Below, piece after piece: positions 57,122 to 64,000 of a stretch of DNA of 64,000 nt. The DNA comes from Actinomycetota bacterium (GTDB taxonomy: Bacteria > Actinomycetota > Actinomycetes > Actinomycetales > Dermatophilaceae), in assembly GCA_020160805.1 (NCBI GenBank), contig JAIUPO010000012.1, positions 1 through 64,000 on the forward strand. Reading direction: 5' to 3'. The notes under the pieces are model-generated. The model did no database searches and was not told the origin of the DNA. It was given only the letters and a program-made list of their open reading frames with translations. Every line of letters starts with the position of its first letter. Positions within the stretch are counted from its first letter, which is position 1. The position numbers were made by a program, and so were the translations under genes.

Positions 57122-58684
57122 GTGACGACAACGCTGCCGGAGCCGCAGGAGCCGATGCTGCGCGACGACGAGCCGAGCGCCGCGACGCGGGCTCAGGTGC
57201 GCGCTCTGCGAGGCGAACCGCCTGCTCCCGGCGCCCATCGCCACGCCGCCACGCCGGCGACGAAGAGCCTGCCGGCCCGTTCCGCTTCCGGGCCAGCCAG
57301 CCAGCCCCGCGATGGCGTACCTGGCGGCCCAGGTGGACCCGGTGGTCCTCGTGGACCGCGCCCGCCGGCCGGTCAGCGCCGACGACCGCCCGCCAAGCGG
57401 CCCAACTACACCCTGCGTCGGCTCCTCGCACTCGCGATCCTGACGCTCCTCGTCACGATTGTCTGGTTCGTCGTCAAGGGCGCCATTGCGTTGGTCGGCG
57501 GCCTCTTCGGCAGTGACAAGCCCACGGCGGCCGCTGCGGCCAAGCCTGGCACCACCACCGTCACGGCGCCGGCCGCAACCAATCCAAGCGCCCCGTCAGA
57601 CAGCGCGCCCAAGGTCGTCCAGATCCGTCCCAGCGCGACCGCCTCCCAGGGCGCCGCCGGTCCGTCCGACCAGACCGCTCTCGTCGAGACCTTGCGGCTG
57701 ACGTCCGATGCCATGAAGCCGAAGTCGGTCGTCGCCGGCCCGGGCGGCCTGCTGTTTGCGCAGAACATGATGTACCGGCACTCGATCTCGGTCTTCAAGT
57801 CGGACGGCACCCTCGTCAAGACCATCCCCGACAGCGTGGATCTGTCCGCCTTCGGCGTCAGTGGCCACCCCGGCACCTCGCAGGGCGCGCCCGTCGAGGT
57901 CGCCTTCACGCCCGATGGCAAATATGCGTGGGTATCGAATTATTCGATGTACGGCAAGGGTTTTGGGCCCGAGGGCAAGGACTCGTGCGCGGCGGGTGAT
58001 GGCACGGACAGCTCCTATGTCTATCGCGTCGACGTCGCGAAACTCGTCATCGACAAGGTCGTGCCCGTCGGCGCGGTCCCGAAGTATGTCGCCGTCACCC
58101 CCGACGGCAAGCAGGTCCTGGTGACCAACTGGTGCAGTTGGAATATGTCCGTAATCGACGCCGCCAGCGCCAAGGAGACCGCCCGCGTCGACCTCGGCGG
58201 CAAGTACCCCCGCGGCATCGTCGCCAGCCCCGACAGCAAGACGGCCTATGTCGCCCTCATGGGCTCGCACAAGGTCGTCTCCGTCGACCTTGCCACCAAG
58301 GCCGTCAACACCTTCTCCGACCCCGGCAATGGCCCGCGCCATCTCGTGATGAGCCCGGACGGCAAGTTTGTCTACGTCAGCAACAACGCCTCCGGGACCG
58401 TCGTCAAGCTCGACCGCGCGACCGGCGCGAGCGTCGGCTCGGTCAAGGTCGGCACCGAGCCGCGCTCGATGGCGATCAGCGCCGATGGCCTGGCGGTCTA
58501 TGTCGTCAACTACGGCGACGGCACGATGAGCAAGATCACGACCGGCGATATGAAGGTCGTCCAGACCGTCCGCACCGAGGCCAACCCCATCGGCATCACC
58601 TACAACGCCGCGACGAAGTCGGTCTGGGTCGCCTGCTATGGCGGCACGCTGATCGTCTACGACGACGCCAAGCTCAAAGGCTGA
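57122..58684 (+). CDS. Membrane-anchored YVTN-type beta-propeller protein
   Basis: A 520-aa protein. A Pro/Gly/Arg-rich cytoplasmic N-terminus (1-98), one transmembrane helix (about 100-122) and an Ala/Thr/Pro linker lead to an outer domain of about 340 residues. The domain repeats blades such as VAFTPDGKYAWVSN, VAVTPDGKQVLVTNW, IVASPDSKTAYVA and LVMSPDGKFVYVSNN. Such propellers bind ligands or partner proteins. The exact role is unknown. Confidence 0.85.
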   Translation: MTTTLPEPQEPMLRDDEPSAATRAQVRALRGEPPAPGAHRHAATPATKSLPARSASGPASQPRDGVPGGPGGPGGPRGPRPPAGQRRRPPAKRPNYTLRRLLALAILTLLVTIVWFVVKGAIALVGGLFGSDKPTAAAAAKPGTTTVTAPAATNPSAPSDSAPKVVQIRPSATASQGAAGPSDQTALVETLRLTSDAMKPKSVVAGPGGLLFAQNMMYRHSISVFKSDGTLVKTIPDSVDLSAFGVSGHPGTSQGAPVEVAFTPDGKYAWVSNYSMYGKGFGPEGKDSCAAGDGTDSSYVYRVDVAKLVIDKVVPVGAVPKYVAVTPDGKQVLVTNWCSWNMSVIDAASAKETARVDLGGKYPRGIVASPDSKTAYVALMGSHKVVSVDLATKAVNTFSDPGNGPRHLVMSPDGKFVYVSNNASGTVVKLDRATGASVGSVKVGTEPRSMAISADGLAVYVVNYGDGTMSKITTGDMKVVQTVRTEANPIGITYNAATKSVWVACYGGTLIVYDDAKLKG

Positions 58685-58729
58685 CGCGACGCCCATCCCG
58701 GCGCGCATCGACACCCGATCGGTCCATCG

Positions 58730-58787
58730 ACACCCGATCCGCGCATTGACACCTACTGCAGCGGGTGTCAATGCGCGGATCGGGTGT
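58730..58787. terminator. 24-bp perfect hairpin after the beta-propeller gene
   Basis: ACACCCGATCCGCGCATTGA plus CACC pairs exactly with its complement around a 10-nt loop. The first arm is preceded by a direct copy of CATCGACACCCGATC (58707-58721). No T tract follows. Confidence 0.8.
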
Positions 58788-58864
58788 AGTTGTCGGTCTG
58801 GGGCATCCTCCTGGCGCTGGGCCTGCGCGCTGGGCGGCTGCCTCGCAGCGCCCGTTCGGCGACG

Positions 58865-58870
58865 TAGTCT
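58865..58870 (+). promoter_or_regulatory. -10 box, leaderless start of SURF1 gene
   Basis: TAGTCT lies 6 nt before the GTG at 58877. Confidence 0.5.
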
Positions 58871-58876
58871 GAGGCG

Positions 58877-59662
58877 GTGTTGCGGACCGCCCTGAAGCCC
58901 AAGTGGCTGGCCCTGCTGGGCCTGGCGATCCTGCTCACCATCGCGTTCATCCAGCTCGGAAGCTGGCAGCTCGGGGTGGCGCACGACAAGGCGCGCGCGG
59001 AGGCGATCGAGGCGGCTGGCAAGCAGCCCGTCGTCGCGATGACCAGCTTGCTCACCCCCCATACCCCCTTCCCCGGCGCCGCGAGCGGCCGGCTGGTCAC
59101 CGTGTCCGGGACGTATGCCGAGGGGCAAGTCCTCGTCGCCGGCCGGCTCCTCGACGGGCGAAGCGGATTCTGGGTCGTCTCCCCGCTGACCGTCACCGCC
59201 AATAGCGCGACCTTCCCCGTCCTTCGAGGCTGGACAGCCACCGCCACAGCGCCGCAACCGCCAACAGGCGAGGTCACCGTCACCGCCAGCCTGGCGCCGG
59301 GGGAGTCGCCGTCCGAACAGAGCTATCCCGCCGGACAACTTGGCAGCGTCGATCTGTCCAAGCTGGTCAACGCCTGGCCGGGCGAGCTGTATAACGCCTT
59401 CGGGTTCGCGCAATCCGAGACCCGCGCCAACGAGACACTCGACCCGGCGCCCCTGACCCACGTGCCGCCCCCGCGGCCCGACACCGGGCTGAACTGGCGC
59501 AATGCGGCATACGCCCTGCAGTGGTGGGTCTTCGCCGCCTTCGCCCTCGTGATGTGGGTGAAGATGGTGCAGGCCGATCACCGCGGACCGCGCCGACTCA
59601 CCCCAGAGCCAACCCCACACCAGGACTACGCGCGCGTCAGCGCCGGCGAGCAGGAGCAATGA
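58877..59662 (+). CDS. SURF1 family cytochrome oxidase biogenesis protein
   Basis: A 261-aa protein with two transmembrane helices, one near the N-terminus (about 10-32, ending FIQLGSWQL) and one near residue 215 (ALQWWVFAAFALVMWVKM). The loop between contains SGTYAEGQVLVAGR, GFWVVSPL and PVLRGW, as in SURF1. SURF1 helps insert heme a3 into cytochrome oxidase. It overlaps the DUF3817 gene by 4 bp. Confidence 0.9.
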   Translation: MLRTALKPKWLALLGLAILLTIAFIQLGSWQLGVAHDKARAEAIEAAGKQPVVAMTSLLTPHTPFPGAASGRLVTVSGTYAEGQVLVAGRLLDGRSGFWVVSPLTVTANSATFPVLRGWTATATAPQPPTGEVTVTASLAPGESPSEQSYPAGQLGSVDLSKLVNAWPGELYNAFGFAQSETRANETLDPAPLTHVPPPRPDTGLNWRNAAYALQWWVFAAFALVMWVKMVQADHRGPRRLTPEPTPHQDYARVSAGEQEQ

Positions 59663-59979
59663 GCACACCGACCACCCACCCCAAGCTGGCGAGCGCCGTG
59701 AAGTTCTTCGAGGTCATGGCTTTCATCGTCGGCATCGGCCTGCTCGTCCTCGTCGCGGAGATGATCCTGCGCTACGGCTTTGAGAATCACGCATTGGACT
59801 GGTGGCCGCAGCCGCACGGCTTCCTCTACCTGCTGTATGTCGTCGCCACCGCCAATCTCGGCTTCAAGGCGGGCTGGTCGCTGCCCAAGATGGTCTTGAT
59901 CATGCTCGCGGGCTGCGTGCCGTTCCTGTCCTTCGTCGTAGAGCGGAAGGTCGCCGGCGAGTTCAAGGTCGCCGACTAA
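59659..59979 (+). CDS. DUF3817 membrane protein
   Basis: A 106-aa protein with three hydrophobic segments and the family stretches KFFEVMAFIVGIGLLVL, PHGFLYLLYVVATANLGFKA and LAGCVPFLSFVVERK. DUF3817 proteins are often encoded next to SURF1 and guaA in actinobacteria. The function is unknown. Its TAA stop forms the start of the guaA -10 box. Confidence 0.88.
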   Translation: MSTPTTHPKLASAVKFFEVMAFIVGIGLLVLVAEMILRYGFENHALDWWPQPHGFLYLLYVVATANLGFKAGWSLPKMVLIMLAGCVPFLSFVVERKVAGEFKVAD

Positions 59980-59982
59980 CAT
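59977..59982 (+). promoter_or_regulatory. guaA -10 box overlapping the DUF3817 stop codon
   Basis: TAACAT begins with the TAA stop of the upstream gene and lies 6 nt before the guaA GTG. Confidence 0.45.
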
Positions 59983-59988
59983 TTCGTC

Positions 59989-61557
59989 GTGACCACCCGC
60001 CGCCCCGTCCTCGTCGTCGACTACGGCGCGCAGTACGCCCAGCTCATCGCGCGCCGGGTGCGCGAAGCGCGCGTCTATAGCGAGGTGATCCCGCACACCG
60101 CCTCCGTCGAGGAGATCCGGGCCCGCGACCCCCTCGCCGTCATCCTCTCCGGCGGCCCCGCCAGTGTGTATGCCGACGGCGCCCCCCACCTCGACCCCGC
60201 GCTCCTCGACTCCGGCTTCCCGGTCTTCGGCATGTGTTACGGCTTCCAGGCGATGGCGCTCGCGCTGGGCGGGGAGGTCGCGCGAACCGGCTTGCGGGAA
60301 TACGGCCATACGGTCGCCACCATCGCCGACACCACCTCCACCCTCTTTTCCGGCCAGCCCGCCGAGCAGTCGGTCTGGATGAGCCACGGCGATTCGGTCG
60401 CCCACGCGCCGGCCGGGATGCGCGTCACCGCGAGCACCGCCGGCGCAAAGATCGCCGCCTTCGAGGACGACGAGCGCCGGCTGTATGGCGTCCAGTGGCA
60501 CCCCGAGGTGCTGCACTCCACCTTCGGCCAGAACCTCTTGGAGCACTTCCTGTATGCCGGGGCCGGGCTCACCCCGGACTGGAGCGCCGGGTCGGTGATC
60601 GAGGAGCAGGTGACCCTGATTCGCGAGCGCGTCGGTGACAAGCACGTCATCTGCGGTTTGTCCGGTGGGGTGGATTCGTCGGTCGCGGCCGCCTTGGTGC
60701 ACAAAGCCGTCGGCGACCAATTGACCTGTGTCTTCGTCGATCACGGGCTGTTGCGCGAGGGCGAGGCCGAGCAGGTAGAGCAGGACTTTGTCGCCTCCAC
60801 GGGGGTCCGACTCCTGGTGGTCGATGCGCGCGAGCGTTTCCTCAATGCCCTTGCCGGAGTGCGGGATCCCGAGGAGAAACGCAAGATCATCGGCCGCGAA
60901 TTCATCCGGGTCTTCGAGCAGGCGGCCCGTGACGTCGTGGGGGAGGCGGCAGCCGACGGACACCCCGTCGAGTTCCTCGTCCAGGGCACGCTCTATCCCG
61001 ATGTCGTGGAGTCGGGCGGCGGCACGGGCACAGCGAATATCAAGAGTCACCACAATGTCGGCGGACTGCCTGACGACCTGCAGTTCGCCCTCATCGAGCC
61101 CCTTCGGGATCTGTTCAAGGACGAGGTCCGCAAGGTCGGCCTGGAGCTCGGTGTCCCGGAGTCAATCGTCTGGCGCCAGCCTTTCCCAGGGCCGGGTCTC
61201 GGCATTCGCATTGTCGGCGAGGTGACGGCAGAGAATCTCGCCACGCTGCGCGCCGCGGACGCGATTGCCCGCCACGAACTGACCGCTGCCGGCCTGGACC
61301 GTGAGATCTGGCAGTGCCCGGTGGTCCTGCTCGCCGACGTGCGTTCGGTCGGGGTCCAAGGTGACGGCCGCACCTACGGCCATCCGATTGTCCTGCGGCC
61401 GGTCTCCTCTGAGGATGCCATGACGGCCGATTGGACCCGCCTGCCGTATGACGTGCTCGCCCGGATCTCGGGTCGCATCACCAATGAGGTGGACGGCGTC
61501 AACCGTGTCACCCTCGATGTCACGAGCAAGCCGCCGGGGACCATCGAATGGGAGTGA
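59989..61557 (+). CDS. guaA: GMP synthase (glutamine-hydrolysing)
   Basis: A 522-aa enzyme turning XMP into GMP. The glutaminase domain has [20 protein letters not shown] (first 20 residues), the nucleophile Cys in [10 protein letters not shown] and the His-Glu pair in [10 protein letters not shown]. The synthetase domain has the PP-loop [14 protein letters not shown], and the C-terminal dimer domain ends KPPGTIEWE. With guaB it completes the guanylate branch. It overlaps the PAP2 gene by 10 bp. Confidence 0.97.
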   Translation: MTTRRPVLVVDYGAQYAQLIARRVREARVYSEVIPHTASVEEIRARDPLAVILSGGPASVYADGAPHLDPALLDSGFPVFGMCYGFQAMALALGGEVARTGLREYGHTVATIADTTSTLFSGQPAEQSVWMSHGDSVAHAPAGMRVTASTAGAKIAAFEDDERRLYGVQWHPEVLHSTFGQNLLEHFLYAGAGLTPDWSAGSVIEEQVTLIRERVGDKHVICGLSGGVDSSVAAALVHKAVGDQLTCVFVDHGLLREGEAEQVEQDFVASTGVRLLVVDARERFLNALAGVRDPEEKRKIIGREFIRVFEQAARDVVGEAAADGHPVEFLVQGTLYPDVVESGGGTGTANIKSHHNVGGLPDDLQFALIEPLRDLFKDEVRKVGLELGVPESIVWRQPFPGPGLGIRIVGEVTAENLATLRAADAIARHELTAAGLDREIWQCPVVLLADVRSVGVQGDGRTYGHPIVLRPVSSEDAMTADWTRLPYDVLARISGRITNEVDGVNRVTLDVTSKPPGTIEWE

Positions 61558-62459
61558 CCCCCATCTCGCCCCGTTCGGCGGTCCGCGATGCCGCCGATGT
61601 CGTGCTGCTGACCTTGGCCGGCATTGTCGTCCTGCTCTTGATGGTCTGGTTGGCGCTGCGCACTCAAGGTGGCTCCCGGCTCGACCTGGAGGTCATGCGG
61701 TCCTTTCGCGTCGATCGCTTCGCGCCGGGCCGAATCGATGCGCTGCTGAGCGAAATCCAGGTGTCAACCATGTTCTTGTTGACCCTGGTCGCGATGGGAA
61801 TCGCGGCGCTGCAACGGCATTGGCGCATGGCGCTCGCTTTGCCGTTGCTTGTTGTCGGCGCCAACCAGACCACCCAATTGCTGAAACTCGACTTCCTCAC
61901 CTCGGTGCCGAGCGACCCAAGCATTCGTGTGACCTTGCCCAGCGGGCACGCCACGGCGGCCATCTCGCTGGCCGCGGTCGCGATCATCGCGTCCCCGCGC
62001 GTCATACGTCCTCTCACCTGCCTGGTGACGGGCGCGATCGCCGGTGCCGCGGGGCTCGGCACGATGGCCGAACGGTGGCACCGCCCCGCGGATGTCGTCG
62101 CGGCCGTCGGTGTGGTCTTGATCTGGGCCGCGCTGGCACTGGTCGTCGGTGGCCATTGGATCGAGCAACCGCTGGTGCGGGCGGCCGGCTTCGATCGGGG
62201 CGTGGGACACAGCGCGCTAGCGACTCTCGGCGTGGGAGGTGGCGTCTATGTCCTGCATCGACTGGGGATGGCGCCGATGGATGGCTCCAAGGCGACCACC
62301 TTGATGTGGGGATCGATCATCGTCGTCGGGGTGACAATAGGCGTGGGCCTCGGCCTGATCGCCGTTGTGGCGGATCGGCGGATCTTCCGCCTGCCGCCGC
62401 GAGTTGTCGCGCCAGCGGCCGAGCCGGAACCGGTGGTGCAGGTCGAGAGGCAGGTATGA
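61548..62459 (+). CDS. PAP2 family phosphatase (membrane)
   Basis: A 303-aa membrane protein with about seven hydrophobic segments. The PAP2 site is present as [13 protein letters not shown] and [11 protein letters not shown] (His-x3-Asp). The first motif (K-x6-RP) is not clear: [13 protein letters not shown] lies at its place. PAP2 enzymes dephosphorylate lipid phosphates such as undecaprenyl diphosphate or phosphatidic acid. It is coupled to an acyltransferase (ATGA overlap), suggesting a lipid role. Confidence 0.85.
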   Translation: MGVTPISPRSAVRDAADVVLLTLAGIVVLLLMVWLALRTQGGSRLDLEVMRSFRVDRFAPGRIDALLSEIQVSTMFLLTLVAMGIAALQRHWRMALALPLLVVGANQTTQLLKLDFLTSVPSDPSIRVTLPSGHATAAISLAAVAIIASPRVIRPLTCLVTGAIAGAAGLGTMAERWHRPADVVAAVGVVLIWAALALVVGGHWIEQPLVRAAGFDRGVGHSALATLGVGGGVYVLHRLGMAPMDGSKATTLMWGSIIVVGVTIGVGLGLIAVVADRRIFRLPPRVVAPAAEPEPVVQVERQV

Positions 62460-63208
62460 GCAGCGAGCAGGGCTATCAGTTGGGGGAGAACAACGCTCTC
62501 CTCGACGGCATCATGCGCTACCTCGTCATCGGGCCGGCTTTTTTCGTCATGGCTCGACCAACGGTCACCGGCCGAGAACACATTCCGCCGGAGGGCAGCC
62601 CGGCGATCATCGCCAGCAATCACCTCTCGTTCAGCGACTCGATGATCATCCCGCTGGCATCAGGGCGGCGCGTGAGCTTCCTCGGGAAGGCCGAGTATTT
62701 CCAGGGCACCGGGCTGAAGGGGGCCGCCCTCCGGGCGTGGATGCAGTCCTTCGGGACCATCCCCGTCGAGCGCACGGACGCGCGTGCGGCGGCGGAGTCA
62801 CTGCATATTGCGGAGCGGGTCTTGGCTGCGGGCGGGGCCTTCGGGATCTATCCCGAGGGCACGCGGTCTCGCGACGGTCGGCTGCACCGCGGCCGCACCG
62901 GCGTCGCTCGGCTCGCCCTGACCTCCGGGGCGCCGATCATCCCGTGCGCGCTCATCGGCACCGAGAAATTGCAGCCGCCGGACACCAAGATCCTGCGACC
63001 GACGAAGGTCACCGTGCGATTCGGCCCGGCGATCGATGTAGCGGGGCTGGCGGCGCAATTTCAGAAGGCCGCCCTGCTGCGGGCCATCACCGATGCGGTG
63101 ACCGATGCGATCGGGTCCATGTCCGGCCAAGAGCGGTCCGGGCGGTATGCCAGCGATGTCAACGCCGAACTCGACGCCGCGTCCGGCGCGGGCGCACCGG
63201 CCCGATGA
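62456..63208 (+). CDS. 1-acyl-glycerol-3-phosphate acyltransferase (PlsC family)
   Basis: A 250-aa acyltransferase. The catalytic NHLSFSD (His-x4-Asp) lies near residue 58. FLGKAEYF and GIYPEGTRSRDGRLHRGRTG, the phosphate-binding loop, follow, then ALIGTEKLQPP. It would acylate lysophosphatidic acid in phospholipid synthesis. The PAP2 stop overlaps its ATG, so the two lipid enzymes are made together. Confidence 0.93.
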   Translation: MSSEQGYQLGENNALLDGIMRYLVIGPAFFVMARPTVTGREHIPPEGSPAIIASNHLSFSDSMIIPLASGRRVSFLGKAEYFQGTGLKGAALRAWMQSFGTIPVERTDARAAAESLHIAERVLAAGGAFGIYPEGTRSRDGRLHRGRTGVARLALTSGAPIIPCALIGTEKLQPPDTKILRPTKVTVRFGPAIDVAGLAAQFQKAALLRAITDAVTDAIGSMSGQERSGRYASDVNAELDAASGAGAPAR

Positions 63209-63219
63209 TCGCTCGCGCA

Positions 63220-63225
63220 TAGGCT
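63220..63225 (+). promoter_or_regulatory. -10 box, leaderless start of murT
   Basis: TAGGCT lies 6 nt before the GTG at 63232. Confidence 0.45.
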
Positions 63226-63231
63226 GCTGGC

Positions 63232-64000
63232 GTGCTGCGTACTTCTGCCGCGATCGCGGCTGGCAAGCTGACCCGTGCCGTCGCCAAAAGGCGCGGCGGG
63301 GGCTCGGCGCTGCCCGGCCTGGTGGCCGAAAAGGTGGACCCGAAGATCCTTGGGCATGCCCTTGGTGGCCTGCCGGGCGGGATCGTGGTCGTGTCAGGGA
63401 CCAATGGCAAGACGACCACGACTCGGATGCTCGTGGCGCTGCTGCGCGCTCACGGGCTGAGTGTTTTCACGAATCCGACGGGCAGCAATTTCACGCGCGG
63501 CGTCATCTCCGCGCTGCTCGGCGAGGTCGGCCTGCGCGGTCGGCCGGTCGCCGATGTGGCCGTCCTCGAACTCGATGAGGCGCACGCGCTGAAGTTCGCT
63601 GACGCCGTGACGCCGACGCACGCACTGCTGCTCAATGTGGCGCGCGATCAGCTGGACCGCTTCGCCGAGATCGACCACACGGCGAAATTGCTGGCGCAAT
63701 TGGCCGCCCGCACGTCCAAGGGCGTGGTGATGAATCGGGACGATTCGTTCGTGGCTCGAAGCGCGGAGGGCGTCAAAACCGGTGTCACGATTGACTATTT
63801 CGGTGTTGACGACTCGATCGCGCATCGCCTCCCGGAGCTGATGGAGCAGGACACCCGGGTGGACGATGAGTATGTCGTCCCCCCGGCGGGAGCGGACGAC
63901 ATACTCCTGCGGCCAGTGGACGAGCGCTCCCTAGAGATCCTCGTGGGGCCACACGGCGCTGGTGGGATTGTCGGACCGGTGGAACTGAAGCAGCGCGGTC
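63232..64000 (+). CDS. murT: Lipid II isoglutaminyl synthase subunit MurT (N-terminal part)
   Basis: The first 256 residues of a Mur-ligase-family protein; the gene continues beyond the window. VVSGTNGKTTTTRMLVALL is the ATP loop, TNPTGSNFTRGVISALL and AVLELDEAHALKF follow, and LLLNVARDQLDRFAEIDHTA is typical of MurT. MurT with GatD amidates the D-Glu of lipid II. The gatD gene should follow outside the window, which I cannot see. Confidence 0.9.
   Translation, partial: MLRTSAAIAAGKLTRAVAKRRGGGSALPGLVAEKVDPKILGHALGGLPGGIVVVSGTNGKTTTTRMLVALLRAHGLSVFTNPTGSNFTRGVISALLGEVGLRGRPVADVAVLELDEAHALKFADAVTPTHALLLNVARDQLDRFAEIDHTAKLLAQLAARTSKGVVMNRDDSFVARSAEGVKTGVTIDYFGVDDSIAHRLPELMEQDTRVDDEYVVPPAGADDILLRPVDERSLEILVGPHGAGGIVGPVELKQRG

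Overview
The window is about 70% GC chromosomal DNA from an actinobacterium. Markers are mycothiol chemistry (Mca), a WhiB regulator, an F420-type luciferase-like oxidoreductase, a DUF501 protein beside exopolyphosphatase, a GroEL with a His-rich tail next to GroES, and many genes with an apparently leaderless start. Several blocks keep the gene order known from Mycobacterium tuberculosis: eno-ftsB-DUF501-ppx, greA-DUF4307-mca-uppS-phoH-coaA, and alr-tsaE-tsaB-rimI-tsaD, groES-groEL, whiB, guaB, guaB3, choD-like. Gene content and missing mycobacterial traits suggest Micrococcales (a Dermatophilaceae/Intrasporangiaceae-like organism), but this is inference.

Layout. 1-850 is a degraded edge: the 3' end of an IS481-type transposase, a remnant gene and a palindromic repeat. 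0.85-16 kb: YhhN, a PhoD-like phosphatase, eno/ftsB/DUF501/ppx, a TetR remnant, tRNA-Leu(UAA), a Bax-inhibitor protein, an SGNH hydrolase, DUF1992, glutamate mutase MutL, a DrrAB-type exporter and threonine ammonia-lyase. 16-24.5 kb: greA, DUF4307, mca, uppS, phoH, a complete insertion sequence, a secreted lytic transglycosylase and coaA. 24.5-36.8 kb: glmS, acpS, nnrED, a secreted protein, then a tightly overlapping operon (alr, hydrolase, tsaE, tsaB, rimI, tsaD, GH3 lipoprotein) facing a second GH3 gene. 36.8-45.4 kb: nucleoside hydrolase, ribokinase, SGNH hydrolase, LLM oxidoreductase, a THUMP-like methyltransferase, groES-groEL behind two CIRCE sites, and an MFS transporter. 45.4-52.7 kb: whiB, guaB, vapBC, guaB3, an aldehyde dehydrogenase and a ChoD-like oxidoreductase. 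52.8-64 kb: a heterodimeric ABC exporter, a frameshifted cupin gene, a beta-propeller membrane protein, SURF1, DUF3817, guaA, PAP2, an acyltransferase and the start of murT.

The genes are mostly housekeeping: glycolysis, purine nucleotide synthesis (guaB, guaB3, guaA), cell-wall precursors and recycling (glmS, alr, uppS, GH3, murT), the t6A tRNA modification set (tsaE/B/D), coenzyme supply (coaA, acpS, nnr) and chaperones. I see no CRISPR array, prophage or biosynthetic cluster.

The strongest unexplained signal is not a gene. The octamer GTATGCCG (reverse CGGCATAC) occurs roughly once per kilobase on both strands, in all reading frames and between genes, often forcing rare codons. One inverted pair forms a terminator stem, as uptake sequences do in Neisseria and Haemophilus. 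Other points of note are an asymmetric ABC heterodimer with one dead ATP site, a tRNA-Leu(UAA) with a short variable arm, a dispersed palindromic repeat, a 31-bp direct repeat flanking a decayed cupin gene, and a vapBC operator lying on a leaderless -10 box.
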